Shown: positions 26,791-63,272, numbered from the stretch's first letter. The stretch is DNA of 64,000 bases from Lycocorax pyrrhopterus obiensis (GCA_014706295.1 JACSVZ010000038.1:620001-684000); one strand, 5' to 3'. The notes: generated by a model not told the origin, from the letters alone. Made by a program: numbers and translations.

Positions 26791-29700
26791 ATGATCCCCC
26801 CCAAGGAGAAAGCCCGCGCCCCCAAGGACAGCATGACACTCCTGCCCTGCTTCTACTTCGTGGAGGTGGGTGTGGGGTGGGTGGGCACGGGCTGGGGGCT
26901 GTGCAGGGGGTTCTGTCCTGGGCCCTGGCACGGCAGGTGGGTGTCTGTGCCCCGTTCTGGCAGGGCTGTGTGGTGCCATCGCTCCGGGGGCGTGTTGGTG
27001 CCCACTGTCTCCCCCACAGCTGCCCATCGTGGCCTCCTCCGTCGTGACGCTCTATTTCCTGGAGCTGACGGACCTCTTCAAGCCGGCCAAGGTGGGCTTC
27101 CAGTGCCATGACCGGGCACTCTCCATGCCCTACGTGGAGACCAACGAGGAGCTCATCCCGCTGCTGATGCTGCTCAGCCTGGCCTTCGCCGCGCCCGCCG
27201 CCTCGGTGCGTCCGGGCTTGTTCCGCTGTGGGGGTCGGGGCAGAGCCGGGGATTGGGGTCCCAGTGCCTGGCGGTGTCCAGCATCTGTCGGGTGGCTCTG
27301 CCAACATCCCAGACCCGCCCAGTCCCGCCTGAGCCAGCGGTTCCTTCTCAGATCATGGTCGGGGAGGGCATGGTGTACTGCCTGCAGTCCCGGCTGAAGG
27401 GCCGCGCCGGTGCCGAGGGCAGCATCAACGCTGGTGGCTGCAACTTCAACTCCTTCCTGCGCCGCACCGTCAGGTTTGTGGGTACGTTGTGCCACAGCCT
27501 GAACAGGACCTGGGGGCTGGAGGGGACCTGGGGCCACCCTGGCTGTGATAGTAGGAGCACGGCCCCACCCAGACCCTGGACACTGCACCAGACCCTTTCC
27601 AGCAGGTGCCCCAGGGCTGGGTGAGTCCTGGCTGCCCCACATGGGATGGGGGTGACCCACTGTCCCACTCCTGCCATCCCCAGGCGTCCACGTGTTCGGA
27701 CTCTGTGCCACGGCCCTGGTGACGGACGTCATCCAGCTGGCCACTGGCTACCATGCTCCCTTCTTCCTGACCGTCTGCAAGCCCAACTACACCCTGCTGG
27801 GCACCCCCTGCGACGCCAACCCCTACATCACCCAGGACATCTGCTCAGGCACCGACAAGCACGCCATCCTCTCTGCCAGGTACGTGCCAGGGGAGCCCTG
27901 TGCCGCACTGCCGGCTCTCCTGCCCCATCCCAACTGTGTCCCTTCTCCCTGCAGGAAGACCTTCCCATCCCAGCACGCGACGCTCTCGGCTTTCGCTGCC
28001 GTCTATGTGTCGGTGAGTTCCCAGCACTGCCTGACACATGCCAGCTCGGGGCAGCATGAGTCCCGTGCCATGGACAGCTGTGTCCCTCTCCTGTTGGCAC
28101 AGACAAGCTCTGCCCGATATTGCTGTGCCCATGCTGGGTGTGGGTGCAGGCACCTGCAGTCCCACATGCACCCAAGAGCTGTGTGCATGGCCGGGGTCGT
28201 GACTAACAGCCTGTTCCTGCCCCAGATGTATTTCAACTCCATCATCTCAGACAGCACCAAACTCCTCAAGCCCATCCTGGTCTTCGCCTTCGCCATCGCC
28301 GCTGGCATCTGTGGCCTGACTCAGATCACGCAGTACCGCAGCCACCCCGCCGACGTCTACGTGGGCTTCCTGATCGGCTCCGGCATCGCCGCGTACCTGG
28401 TGGGTGCTGCTCCTGCCCGTGGCCCAGGGAGGGCGGTGGGCGGAGGCTGGCGGGGACCGTGTTGACTCCACACTCTCCAGAGCAGCTGTGGCTGCCCCAT
28501 CCCTGGAAGTGTTCAAGGCCAGGCTGGACAGGGCTCGGAGCAACCTGGTCTAGTGGAAATTGTCCCTGTCTGTAGCATATGACCTTTAAAAGTCCTTTCC
28601 AACACAAACCATTCTAGGATTCTATGGTTCCCCTTCCCACAGGCTTTCCATGCTGTTGGCAACTTCCGTGCCCCGACGGAGCGCGTCCCGACACAGGCGC
28701 CGGCCAAGGACGCGCTGCGGGCGCTGACACAGCGGGGCCACGACTCCGTCTACCACCAGAACAAGTCAGTGAGCACCGATGAGCTGAACCCACAGGCGCG
28801 GCTGGAGGAGGCGGCACGGCCGGTGCCACGTGAGAAGAATTCGCTGGGCAGCCTGAAGCGGGCCAGTGTGGACGTGGACCTGCTGGCCCCCCGCAGCCCC
28901 ATGGGCAAGGAGAACATGGTGACCTTCAGCAACACACTGCCCCGTGTCAACACCCCCTCCATGGACGACCCCGCGCGGCGCCACATGACCATCCATGTCC
29001 CCGTGGACGCCTCCCGCTCCAAGCAGCTCATCACGGAGTGGAAGCAGAAGTCGCTGGAGGGCCGGAGCATGACGCTGGCGGAGGAGGCGGCGCAAGGCCG
29101 GGGTGTGGGGGAGCCCAGCGAGGAGGTGCCCCCCTCCCTGTACCCCACGGTGCAGGCGCGCTCAGCCGAGCGGGCGGCCATGGGGCCGCGTGTGCTCATC
29201 CAGCCCCGGCCGGGCGCCTCGCAGCTGGTGCACATCCCCGAGGAGAGCCAGGCGGGCGCTGGGGCCGCGGCCGGCAGCGGGGCGGCCGTGAGGGCCAAGT
29301 GGGTGATGGTGGCGGAGAAGGGGGGAGCGCAGCGGGTGGCCAACCCCCCGCGCCTAATGCAGGTCATCGCCATGTCCAAGCAGCAGAGCCTTGTCTCCGT
29401 CACCCCCAAGCACTCGGAGACGTCCTCGTCCTCCACCAGCTCTGACTCCTCGCAGTACCGCTCGCCCTCTGAGCGGGACAGCTCCAGCATCATCACCATC
29501 GACGCCCACGCCCCTCACCACCCTGTTGTCCACCTCTCTGCCGGCAATGGGCCCTGGGAGTGGAAGTCGGGGCCGAAGGGGCCAGAGGGGCCAGACACCT
29601 ACGAGCTGGGTGAGGTGGGGAAGGATTTCCATGGCTTCCGCCCAGCCAAGAGTGCCGGTGTCTCCCCTGGCTCCTCTGTCAGCGACATGGAGCAGGACGA

Positions 29701-29905
29701 GCCACGCTACGGCAGCCTGGCTGCCATCCCGGGGGCAGCAGGGGGTGGTGGGGAGAGGGTGGAGGCCCCCCCTGAGGGGCTACTGGCCACAGCCAGCCGC
29801 GACTCCACGCTGCGGAGGAAGCCGGCCGAGCGGGACGGGACGGCGGACAGCGAGGTGGACCTGTACTACAAGAAGATGCAGGCAGGCCGCAGGTTTAAGG
29901 ACTGA
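26791..29905 (+). CDS. PLPPR3: Phospholipid phosphatase-related protein 3 (PRG-2)
   Basis: Complete coding sequence of seven exons: 26791-26865 (the exon itself begins 26747), 27020-27205, 27352-27481, 27684-27879, 27955-28012, 28226-28399 and 28643-29905. They sum to 693 codons plus TGA; human is about 718. It begins [20 protein letters not shown]. The first roughly 310 residues form the six-segment membrane core of the lipid phosphate phosphatase superfamily; the rest, encoded by one long exon, is a cytoplasmic tail rich in Ser and charged residues. The catalytic PAP2 motifs are degenerate (PSQH instead of PSGH, and TQYRSHPAD in the third motif), as is known for this family, so it is a pseudo-phosphatase. 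Mammalian PLPPR3 acts in neuronal filopodia and axon branching. The poly-Glu box of mammalian PLPPR3 is absent. Confidence 0.95.
28478..28626 (+). mobile_element. CR1 LINE 3' fragment (PLPPR3 last intron)
   Basis: Contains the diagnostic avian CR1 3' segment, including GTTCAAGGCCAGGCTGGA, CAACCTGGTCTAGTGG and the terminal ATTCTAGGATTCTATG octamer pair. Same strand as PLPPR3. Its 3' end is about 16 bp before the acceptor of the last PLPPR3 exon. Confidence 0.93.
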
Positions 29906-30675
29906 GCCCCGGTGCCTTGCCGGGGCCCCACACCCCTGCCCTGATTTGGGGGGGGCTCTGTGATGCCGGGGCCCCTCTGCAGGGGATAGCAGGATGGGGC
30001 TGGCTTTGCTCTCGAGCAGCACGGCCACGCTGGTCCTGAGCCAGCTGAGACGTCTGTGGGACCCCTGGCATGGGACCCTGCTCCTGCCTGGGCAGCTGGA
30101 GGGGCTCTGCTCCCCCACAGGCTGTGGGGCTGGGCAGCTCCAAGCACTTTTGACTTTCTTTTTCTCTCTAACACTGGTGCTGACATTTCCGAGGGATTCT
30201 TTTATTCCGGCTCTGGAAGTGGATGTCTGTAGGGGGGCGGGGAGGGACAAATGGTGCCGAAGGGCTCTGGGGGGGACTAGATCAAGGGGTTTAACAGGGG
30301 GAAGAGGCTGCGGTGGGGCAGCAGGCCCTAGCTCATGTTGGGGTTTGTGGGTGCTGGGGGTCCTGTGACACCCCACCATCCTGCACCACTGGTCTGTGTG
30401 AGGGAGCCTGAGGGTGGACAGACTGGGGGGGGGGGGTTCTGCCCAGGGCTGTGGCTCTGGGCGTGCAGAGGCTGTAAATACTGCAGGGACTGGAGGAGAG
30501 GGGGGTGTTGGGGTGGGGGTGCAGTGGGGACCGAGCTCCACCCCAGGAGGAGCAGCCCTGGGCTGCAGCTGAGGTTTGGGGGGAGCAGGGAGGGGATCTC
30601 CAGGCTGCGAATATGTCGGGCAACAGCTGGAGCTGCTGTGGTTTGAAAAGCAAATAAACACGTGGATGTTCCCTG
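29906..30675 (+). other. PLPPR3 3' UTR
   Basis: From the stop codon to just past the polyadenylation signal AATAAA at 30653-30658. GC-rich, with no conserved frame and no other signal upstream on the plus strand. Confidence 0.75.
30653..30658 (+). terminator. PLPPR3 poly(A) signal
   Basis: AATAAA about 750 bp after the PLPPR3 stop, followed by a GT-rich stretch (gtggatgttccctggctggg). Confidence 0.75.
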
Positions 30676-31262
30676 GCTGGGTTCCTTCGGCAGGGCGGGG
30701 GGCAGCTGGGTCCCACAGCTGGCAGGGGGGGTTAGGACCAGGGCTCTGGCACCCGCGGGAGTTCCCAACCCCGGGGAGCGGTGGCTGGGGCAGCTGCGTC
30801 CCCCCCCAATAGGACACTGTGCCGATGGCACCAAACTGCCACTGCCAATTGGATTAACAGTGGATATCCCAAAGCCTTCGCCTTGCAAACATATGGATTA
30901 TCCACATAACCCTGACTCGATGCTGGAAAAGCCACCCGGGATTAGCGGGAGGATTGTGGCAACAGCTCGTGGTGTGGGGGGCTGTGGGGGGCCCTGGGGG
31001 CAGGGGGGCGAGGGGGTCCAACGCCAACCAGCACCAGGGCCGCGGGGCTGCTCCATCCAGCCGTGGTGCGGGTGACCCGGGGAGGTGACCCGGAGCCGCT
31101 GGCGAAGGTCACCGGGATTGATGCCGCGCTCCGGCGGTCCTTGGGGGGGGCCGGGGCGATGAGGGGGCTCCCAGCCCACCAGCCCCACGTCGCCCCCGCG
31201 CTCACGGCTCATTGCGGTGCCGATGGCGTCACACGCCGCTTCCCGCCGCCTCTGACCCAGCG

Positions 31263-31276
31263 GTTTCCATGGCAAC
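31263..31276. promoter_or_regulatory. RFX X-box palindrome
   Basis: GTTTCCATGGCAAC, the near-palindromic binding site of RFX factors (two half sites GTTNCC/GGNAAC). It lies in CpG-rich sequence 1.4 kb beyond the PLPPR3 stop. Function inferred from the motif only. Confidence 0.6.
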
Positions 31277-31419
31277 TGACAGCCCCGCATCGCTCTCGCA
31301 GTCTCGGGCAACCCCCCAGCCCCGCACCCGCTCCCGCAGCCCTCGACCCACCTCGGGCAGCCCCCCAGCAGCCGCTGCTGCATCGCTTGGGGATCCCCGG
31401 GGTCGGGAGGGAGCGGGAG

Positions 31420-31461
31420 CATCCTCATCCTCATCCTCATCTCATCCTCATCCTCATCCTC
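31420..31461 (+). repeat. (TCATCC)n microsatellite
   Basis: About seven units of TCATCC/CTCATC with one two-base slip (at 31440). Confidence 0.9.
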
Positions 31462-33121
31462 CCCCCGGCCCCGCACAGGGTTGCAGCAAGAGGGGCTGCC
31501 AGCCCCCACCTTATCAGCTCCGGCCTGGACTCTGCCTCGGCACCACACGTGTCCGGTGTCCCGACCTTTTCCGCTGGGGACACCCTCTGCCAGGAGTCCC
31601 CGGCACGTCCCCGTGTTCCCCGGGAGAGCCCCAGGGCACAGGCAGGGCCCGGCTCTGTGAAACACAAAGGGCTCAGCCCCGCTCCCGACCCCGCCCCGGG
31701 GCTCGCTTTGCCCCCAGCCAAGAGTGGGTCCCCGATTTGGGGTTCCCGCTGGCAGCTAATTCCCTTTCGGCACCCAGCGGTGCCGAGGGCGTGCGGAAGG
31801 CCGGGGTTTAGGGTGTTCACTCCGCAGGGAGCATCGTCCCCGGCTCCGGCAGCAGCTGGAAGAGCCCTTTGGTGCGGACACCGCCCGCTCCCGCTGCCAC
31901 AGCCCCCAGTTCCCTGCGTCAGCGCTTTCCCGTTAAAGGCAGCTTCAGCGAAGTTCCCTCCGCTGCTGGACACGACGCCCGGGCAGAGCCGGCCCGGGGT
32001 GCGGGAGGACGCAGAGGCAGCCCCCGACACGGGCTCTGCTGTATCTGGGGCACGGCCGGTCCCCGGGCCAGGCTGGGGGGTTCTGCCGTGGGAAGGGGTG
32101 GGGGGGGAGAGGGGAGCCGGGGCAGGACGCGGTCCCCCCGGAGCCGCCGCTCTTCCCATGGGGATCCCGTCCATCGCTGCCACCCCGGTCGATCTTTCGC
32201 CCGCGACAGCAGCCGATCAGTGTCCGAGGGGCCAGGGAAGGGCACGGGGATGCCCGCGCTGGATGCAAAGCCTGGGCTGGGCCCCAGAGAACTCAGGGAA
32301 GCAACCCCGGAGCGATGATCCTGCTCACTCCTGCGGGGCAGCAACGCATGCCCCTCGGCCGAGCTCTCACAGGCACAGGCAGAGAGGCAGCTGTTACAAA
32401 TCGCATTAGCCTTTCACGGAACAACAGTGGTCCCTTTCAGCAGCCCCCGGCTCCGGCAGGACCCCCTCGGTAACCCTGGAGGCAGAGGGCTGTGCAAACG
32501 CCTGCGGAATACGCTGGAGCCTAATGCCAGCTCCGCCCAGAGGGATGGGGCCAGCAGAGCCACAACAGCACCTCCAGGTGGGGACTGTGTCTCCCCCTAG
32601 GCCCCGGTGACTTTTGGACAGGAGTGTGAGCAGAGCTGAGCATACAGGTAAGAACCAGATCCCTAAGGAAGCACTGTGCTCCTCAGGGAGCTCATGGAGA
32701 GATGGGAATTGCACCTCCTCCCACGGGATGGAGAATGCCACATCCAGCCCCACAGCTACAGCACAGGACTACAGAGAGAAGGGTTTAACTCAAAGTGGGT
32801 TATTTTTCATGGGTATTAGCCAGAACATATGGAAAGTTTAGGAACATGAAGTAACAAAGTGCTGGAGTGTGACACAGGCAGAGCATCACCGAGGGCCCGA
32901 CAGCCTCAGGCCCTGGGGCTCCAGCCTGGCACCGAGGGGCCGGAGGGCCGGACCCCATCCCACGGCTCCTCGGAGACAGGGACACGCACTGCCAGCCCAG
33001 AGTGTGTGAAAAGTCAAAGTTATACAAAATGAGGCAGCTGGAATTACATGAGAAGGAAAAATCAGAAGCAAAACAGGCACAATAAAGAGGAGGAAGATCA
33101 GGAGTGAAGGATATAGAAGAA

Positions 33122-33127
33122 TTTATT
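33122..33127 (-). terminator. Candidate distal PTBP1 poly(A) signal
   Basis: AATAAA on the minus strand (tttatt on plus) at the far edge of the AT-rich block. Chosen because composition changes to GC-rich, repeat-free spacer beyond it. Confidence 0.45.
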
Positions 33128-35537
33128 GAAAGCACAAGTACAGACTGGGCACCAACTGCTTCTACAATCTCAACAGGAAATAATGGAGCTACAGAAAGGT
33201 ACAAAGGTTGTTATAAAATAGTTTTAATTTCATTTCTTTTTGCATTACAAACATTCTTTGAAAGAGGCAATGGAATTCTGATGGTGTGTACGCTTCCCCT
33301 CCCCACCCACCTTCCACAATACTGAACCTGGAATTGCTGTTATCAAAATATACAATACATCTGGTCACCATAAAAAACTGGGTTTTGCTGCCCCTCATGT
33401 CTTACAACAGGTATAAAAAAATTATAAATATGTACACCCTTAGTTACTCACATTCTTTACATGCAAACACAGGATCCGAAGGGAGCGCCCGCCGTGCCGG
33501 GGGCCTGGTTACCCCAATCCATCTGCGATTTGCACAGGACACCCAGAGTGTCCCGGCCGGGGCCCGGCCCCGGGAGCCTCCCCAGCACTGGGGAGGGTGA
33601 TGGGGGGCACTGACCAGTTACCCCAGTGCCACTGTGCCGGGCGGGCTGGGTCCCCTGTGGGAGGAGCAGGTGTTTCACTGGGGAGGGGACGAGCCAACAG
33701 CCACCGAGACCCCCGGCTGTGCCCTCCTGCAGGACGCTGGCAGGGCCCTGGGGAGCTTTGCAGGGGCAGATCCCTGGCTCCAGCACAGCTCACCCAGATT
33801 TAGAGGTACCCAAAAGCAGCTGGGGTGATGCTGTCACCGGGGGTCTTGCCCTCCTCAGGGGTACCCAGCACGCCACAGCCCCAGCCGGACCCTCACTCGG
33901 CCCTCACACGCTTCTCCAGCATAATTCATATCCTTGAGAGTCCAGGGAGGAACTATGGAAAGTTAAGACTTTTCCAAACACTCAGTGCTAGGCAAGTCAA
34001 GAGCTCCCACACCAAGCAAGGAAATCAGAACTTGCAACACTAAGACAATTAAAAAACAAACTTTGGTCCACAATTTGCAGAAAAACCCTGAAAAAAAGTA
34101 CAAGATTCTTGTTATTTTGCATCCGAACAGGTTGCAGGTTAGAGGGAAATGTAAGGCAACATCGGATCACACGGAATAGAAGGCAGAATGGCCCGGGAAA
34201 GAGTTGTAAGCCAGAAAAAACAAAACAAAACAGGTTGTATCATTGGGAAAAACCGATCTGCTGCATTCTACTTTTAATAAATTCCCTTCCTAGAACAACA
34301 TCTGGGCTTATAGGTTCAAAAGGTAAAAAAATCTTTAGCCTGGGTCCTATTCCTTCCATTCCCGAGCTGTTTGTGCTCATTCTCTCACACCCTTGGCTCT
34401 GCTCATCCTCAGCCACGACCTCAGCCTGGAAACTACTCCTGCCCTACAGCTTCAATTACAAAACAAAGAAAATAAAGTACAGTATACACGGGTAATACCA
34501 CAAAGGAGTAAATTTAGATTACGTTTATACCATCTTATCATTCTATAAAAGGTACTTAAACTATTTCTTTTGCATATAAAGAGATTAGAATATTTGGTCA
34601 ACTGGAAATATTGCTAGGCACAGAGGACAGCAACGGCATCAAAGTATAATACAAGGATTCAAACAAAAGCTCAAATGCTGAAGACATGCTCTAAGAACGA
34701 TGGCGGAGCTACAGCAGCCTCGTTAATCTCCAATTAGGGGCACAAAGGTACCTCTTGCAGGCACCTTTCTAATTGTGGGGTATCCAAGGATTCTCCAAAT
34801 CCTAGCCAAGCATTTAGGTATATACACACACAATTTCGACAAACTCTGATTCATCTTCACAAGTGTCCCACAGCAGCTCTTTTGTCCCTCACCAATGCTC
34901 TGTGAGGGCAGAGCCTGCAGGCTCGCTCCTGACACTGGAATGTGATTTGGCCTTGGGAATGCTCCCCCACCCAGACCTTTGCTCAGCCACAAAGGCTCTC
35001 AGGTAACTCCCACCTGATTTTGCAGGTGGCAATGACCCACGAGCAGACTGGGAAGCGGCACAGGGCAGACGTGGAGATGGAGACATGCGCGGGGCAGCGG
35101 GGAACGACTGCCCCGAGTCACAGCCCAAAATTTCCTTTATCCACTTTGCCAGCTCCCCCGGCTGATCTTCAGCCAGAGCCGCTCCCCCCGCTCAGCTCTG
35201 CCCATCCCCTCCCTGCAGCTCAGATGTTTTCCCCAAAGAAGTAGAAGGTTTAAGGCACAGGACAGCAGGTGCACAGGTAAGGTGGGATCAATGCAACCGA
35301 GTGTTGTGCTGGGCAGGTTGGGAGCTCCTGGTCACCACAATCCTGACTCCAAGGCGCTACAGTGAATTCACACAGTGGTTTTAGGTCTTTCAAGGCATGG
35401 ATGGGTAAGGAAATTAAAAAAGGCATCAATGTGAAACCTGATAAACTTGATGGGATCTGCTTTTTGGGGGAGGAGGAGCAGGAGGGGAGGGGAATTTCCC
35501 AGAGCAGGTTCGATAGTGTAAACTTGAACTTGTGATT

Positions 35538-35543
35538 TTTATT
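35538..35543 (-). terminator. Candidate proximal PTBP1 poly(A) signal
   Basis: AATAAA on the minus strand about 275 bp after the PTBP1 stop codon; would give a short 3' UTR form. Confidence 0.4.
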
Positions 35544-35815
35544 GGAACAGTCAAGATTGTTACCCATCACCGCAAGGTTAGCAAGAGGAATTAAAATTAA
35601 TTTTCTTTTTTTTTTTTTAAAAACCGGTAAACTGATTTCTCTTTAAAAAAATAAAATCTCTGGTCTTTTAAGGTCACTTCAGCTGCATTTTTAAAGTGGC
35701 TTTTTTTTTTTCTGGAATGATGGAAGTTGAAACCCTGGTGTCCAGCCTTTTAAGGTCAAGGCTGAACCCCAGAGGTTTTAAGTCAAGTCCATTTTTACTC
35801 AGGCCTTCCCAAGCT

Positions 35816-60785
<24,970 letters not shown>

Positions 60786-61300
60786 TGCACACGGAGACGA
60801 CCCGTCGGGAGCGGAGTGGAGGCGCCGCAATAGCGGGACGAGCGAGACCGCTCCGTGTTATAGACTCACAAAATGGCGGCGCCGCCCGGCCCGCCTCGCC
60901 CGCGCCGGCGCCCCATTGGCCGGCGAAGCTGTCATCCTGACGGGGGGGCGGGACCGCCCGCCTCCCGGGGTTGGCGCCCTGGCTCCCCACCAGAAGCCGA
61001 TTGGCTGCGCGCGGGTTGAGGGGCGGGGCGAGTCGCCGGTGCGCGGCGCCATTCGGTAGGCGGAGGGAGGCGGCTGGGAGGAGCCATCTTCAGAGCGGGA
61101 AGGGGGCCGGAATGACACCCGGAGCCGCCATCTTGATTGGGGGCAGGGCACCGGAGTCGCGGCGTTGGGCGCCATCTTGGATATGGGCAAGGGGGGTCCC
61201 CCGCGTGCACATTGTGAAGCCGGGGGCCGCGGGAGCGGCTCGGCCCCGCCGCCATGTTGGGGGCGGGGGAAGCCGCGCGCCGCCGCCATCCCGGTTGAGG
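60786..61300 (-). promoter_or_regulatory. PTBP1 CpG-island promoter with YY1-like array
   Basis: Just upstream of the PTBP1 start, the minus strand reads CGCCGCCATTTTGTGAGTC, closely resembling the human PTBP1 5' end as I remember it, so transcription likely starts near 60870-60890. Beyond it, GCCAT(C/T)TTG-type motifs occur at 61083, 61127, 61171 and 61251, with weaker forms at 61048 and 61285. The copy at 61124-61135 is an exact GCCGCCATCTTG, a textbook YY1 site. No TATA box is seen. Confidence 0.7.
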
Positions 61301-61418
61301 GGCGTCCGCCTGTGCTGCCCCTCGGGGGTCGCGCAGAGCCCAGGGGCTTGTTTAAGGTACAGGACGGAGTCTGTGTAATCGCAGCTAATGTCTTAAGGAT
61401 AAAGATTACCAGAGGGTA

Positions 61419-61420
<2 letters not shown>

Positions 61421-61453
<33 letters not shown>
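61421..61453 (+). repeat. (GA)n microsatellite
   Basis: About 15 GA units downstream of the CpG island, outside any recognised gene. Confidence 0.95.
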
Positions 61454-61456
<3 letters not shown>

Positions 61457-63161
61457 TGTGAGGTAAGACGTTAAACGTACCTGCCGATCCTCAGGTACCG
61501 TTGTGACACTTTGCTGCCCAGCCCAGCTCTATGGCCCATCAGGGGCACTTCAGTGCGGAATTAGATCGGCTTGTCTCACTCTTAATGTCGGTCGTTGCCT
61601 ATAGGCCCCACTTCTGCAGGGATTCATGTATATTCCAGGGATTTGTCGCTTATTAAACCCCTGGAAGACTTGCTTTGTAAATGCTGGGCCACCTCTGGTG
61701 AATTTCAACCGGCTGTGGTGGCTTTGTGTGAGATCTTTCTGTGGCTGCCGCAGGGTGACCGGGACAAGTGTGGGGGTCTGTCCCCAACCCCGACCCTCGG
61801 GCACAGCTGGATCCTCCCCACCACTGCTCCATGGAGCCACTGCTGCCATGGATGAAACTTTCTGTATAAATACAGGCAGTATTTGCTCGCTGGGAATTCG
61901 GTGTCATGTGCCCGTTTGCTGAGCCTCACTTGCCATACCCCACGGGGATTAATTGGACAGTTTCTAGCTAATTTCTAGCTCTGCTCTCAGCCAGGCTCCT
62001 CTGCCCTGCCAGCCCTCCCACCCAGGGCTTTTCTGTGAGAATATTTGGCAGTTCTGCCAAAGCACCTCTGCTGCCAGTGATAACCTGTAAAACACCTGGG
62101 CCGTGACACAGCTGTGTATGTGAGGGCTCAGAAAAGTATTTTAAAAATAAGAGTGCAAAGGAAATTTGGAGTGTTGTCCCTGGGCAGTGTTTCTGCTTTG
62201 TGTCAGGTAGCTCTGGCAGGTACGGACATGCATTTTGCGTTCTCGTGTCTCTTTCAAGCACACACTTGACACGTGAGTAGGGAAGAGAAAAAGTTAGAAG
62301 TGAAAGGGTCTGTTTTCTCTGAAAACTGTGTTCCTGTGCCAGGTCCTCTGGCCAGAGCCCTCATTTCTCACTGGGGCAGTGCTCAGGGGTTTCAGTGGCC
62401 AGGATCAGACATCACCTGCCTGCCTCCCTCTTGTCATCCTTTGTGAAATGCAGGAGCTTCCCTTTGCCTTGGATCTTTCCAGGAGCTGGGAGCTCTGATT
62501 CCCGAATCTTTGGGTTACTGGGCTTCCAGTTTGGCCCCTCTGGAGTTTAAAATCAAGGAAAAGTGTGTTCTGACCTATTGCTGAAGGCAACTAAACCCAT
62601 CTGAAACCAGGTTATTTACTGTGTCCTGCATATGAAAGGCTCAGCTGCTGCCTCAGATAAGAGATTTACAACTTCAGTGAGGCAAAGAATGGGAAAATGA
62701 TGGGATTACGGATCCACTGTAGCTGAGAGCCAGAGAGATAAAGTGATGTGATCAAAGAGAGCAGGAATTTAACTGCCAGCACAAGCTCCCTGCACTCCCT
62801 TGAACTGTGGCTGGTTTAAGGTGTATTCCCCATGGAGGTGTTCCTTCCCAAAGTAAGGAATCCCTCTTTTTTTTTTAATATGAGGTATTTCTGTACCCTA
62901 AAGAAGAGTACCCTGAACACCCCACGAAGACTGAAAACATTCATTAACACTCGGCACTGATCACAGGCCAGGACAGGGTCTGATTTTCTAGTGGTTGCTG
63001 ACATGAGTTTACAGCATGTGCAGGTATCCCAGGTGCTTTTCAGGTATCAGTGGCAGAGCAAACAGAGGTGAATGCCACCACAGGATTCCCGATTTCCAAA
63101 GGCCTTTCCTTTGCAGGTGTGGTCTGACTTAAAAGGCTCTTTAAGGTTTGTGCAAGCTCAC

Positions 63162-63272
63162 CCTGATTTTCCACAGTTCTTGCAGTAATGATGATTGTGC
63201 AACATTTTATCAGCCGTTTTCCTGCAATAGGAACAGAGTTTTTTAGATGGCATCTGCTCAGGTATTATGGGA
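63162..63272 (-). other. Candidate exon with C-x2-C...C-x2-C motif (unproven)
   Basis: Minus-strand frame PIIPEQMPSKKLCSYCRK followed by TADKMLHNHHYCKNCGKSG has the spacing Cys-x2-Cys-x13-Cys-x2-Cys, as in small zinc-binding modules. It ends at a good donor (TCAGG/GTGAGC) and could start after an acceptor at 63273 (tcacttgtag) or, shorter, after 63222 (ttcctattgcag, a better tract). I do not recognise the family. It points toward the PTBP1 promoter 2.3 kb away. It could be an exon of an unannotated gene, a decayed gene fragment, or chance. Confidence 0.3.

Larger units (their letters stand above)
30680..33110. other. PLPPR3-PTBP1 spacer, CpG-rich, no gene seen
   Basis: The flanking genes converge here. 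From about 31050 to 32360 the sequence is CpG-rich like a promoter or enhancer and holds a perfect RFX-type X-box (31263-31276), but I find no convincing coding exon. A plus-strand AATAAA at 33081-33086 could end an unrecognised transcript. Confidence 0.5.
33122..35815 (-). other. PTBP1 3' UTR (inferred extent)
   Basis: AT-rich sequence following the PTBP1 stop on the minus strand, without coding features. Two minus-strand AATAAA signals stand out: 35538-35543 (about 275 bp after the stop) and 33122-33127 (about 2.7 kb after the stop). The AT richness continues to the second, so a long 3' UTR with an optional short form is likely. A 12-bp motif, CTTTTAAGGTCA on plus, is duplicated at 35665 and 35747. 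Confidence 0.55.

Noticed and set aside
29038..29963. Alternative-frame and antisense open frames in the last PLPPR3 exon
   Set aside because: Shadows of a long GC-rich coding exon with a well supported frame.
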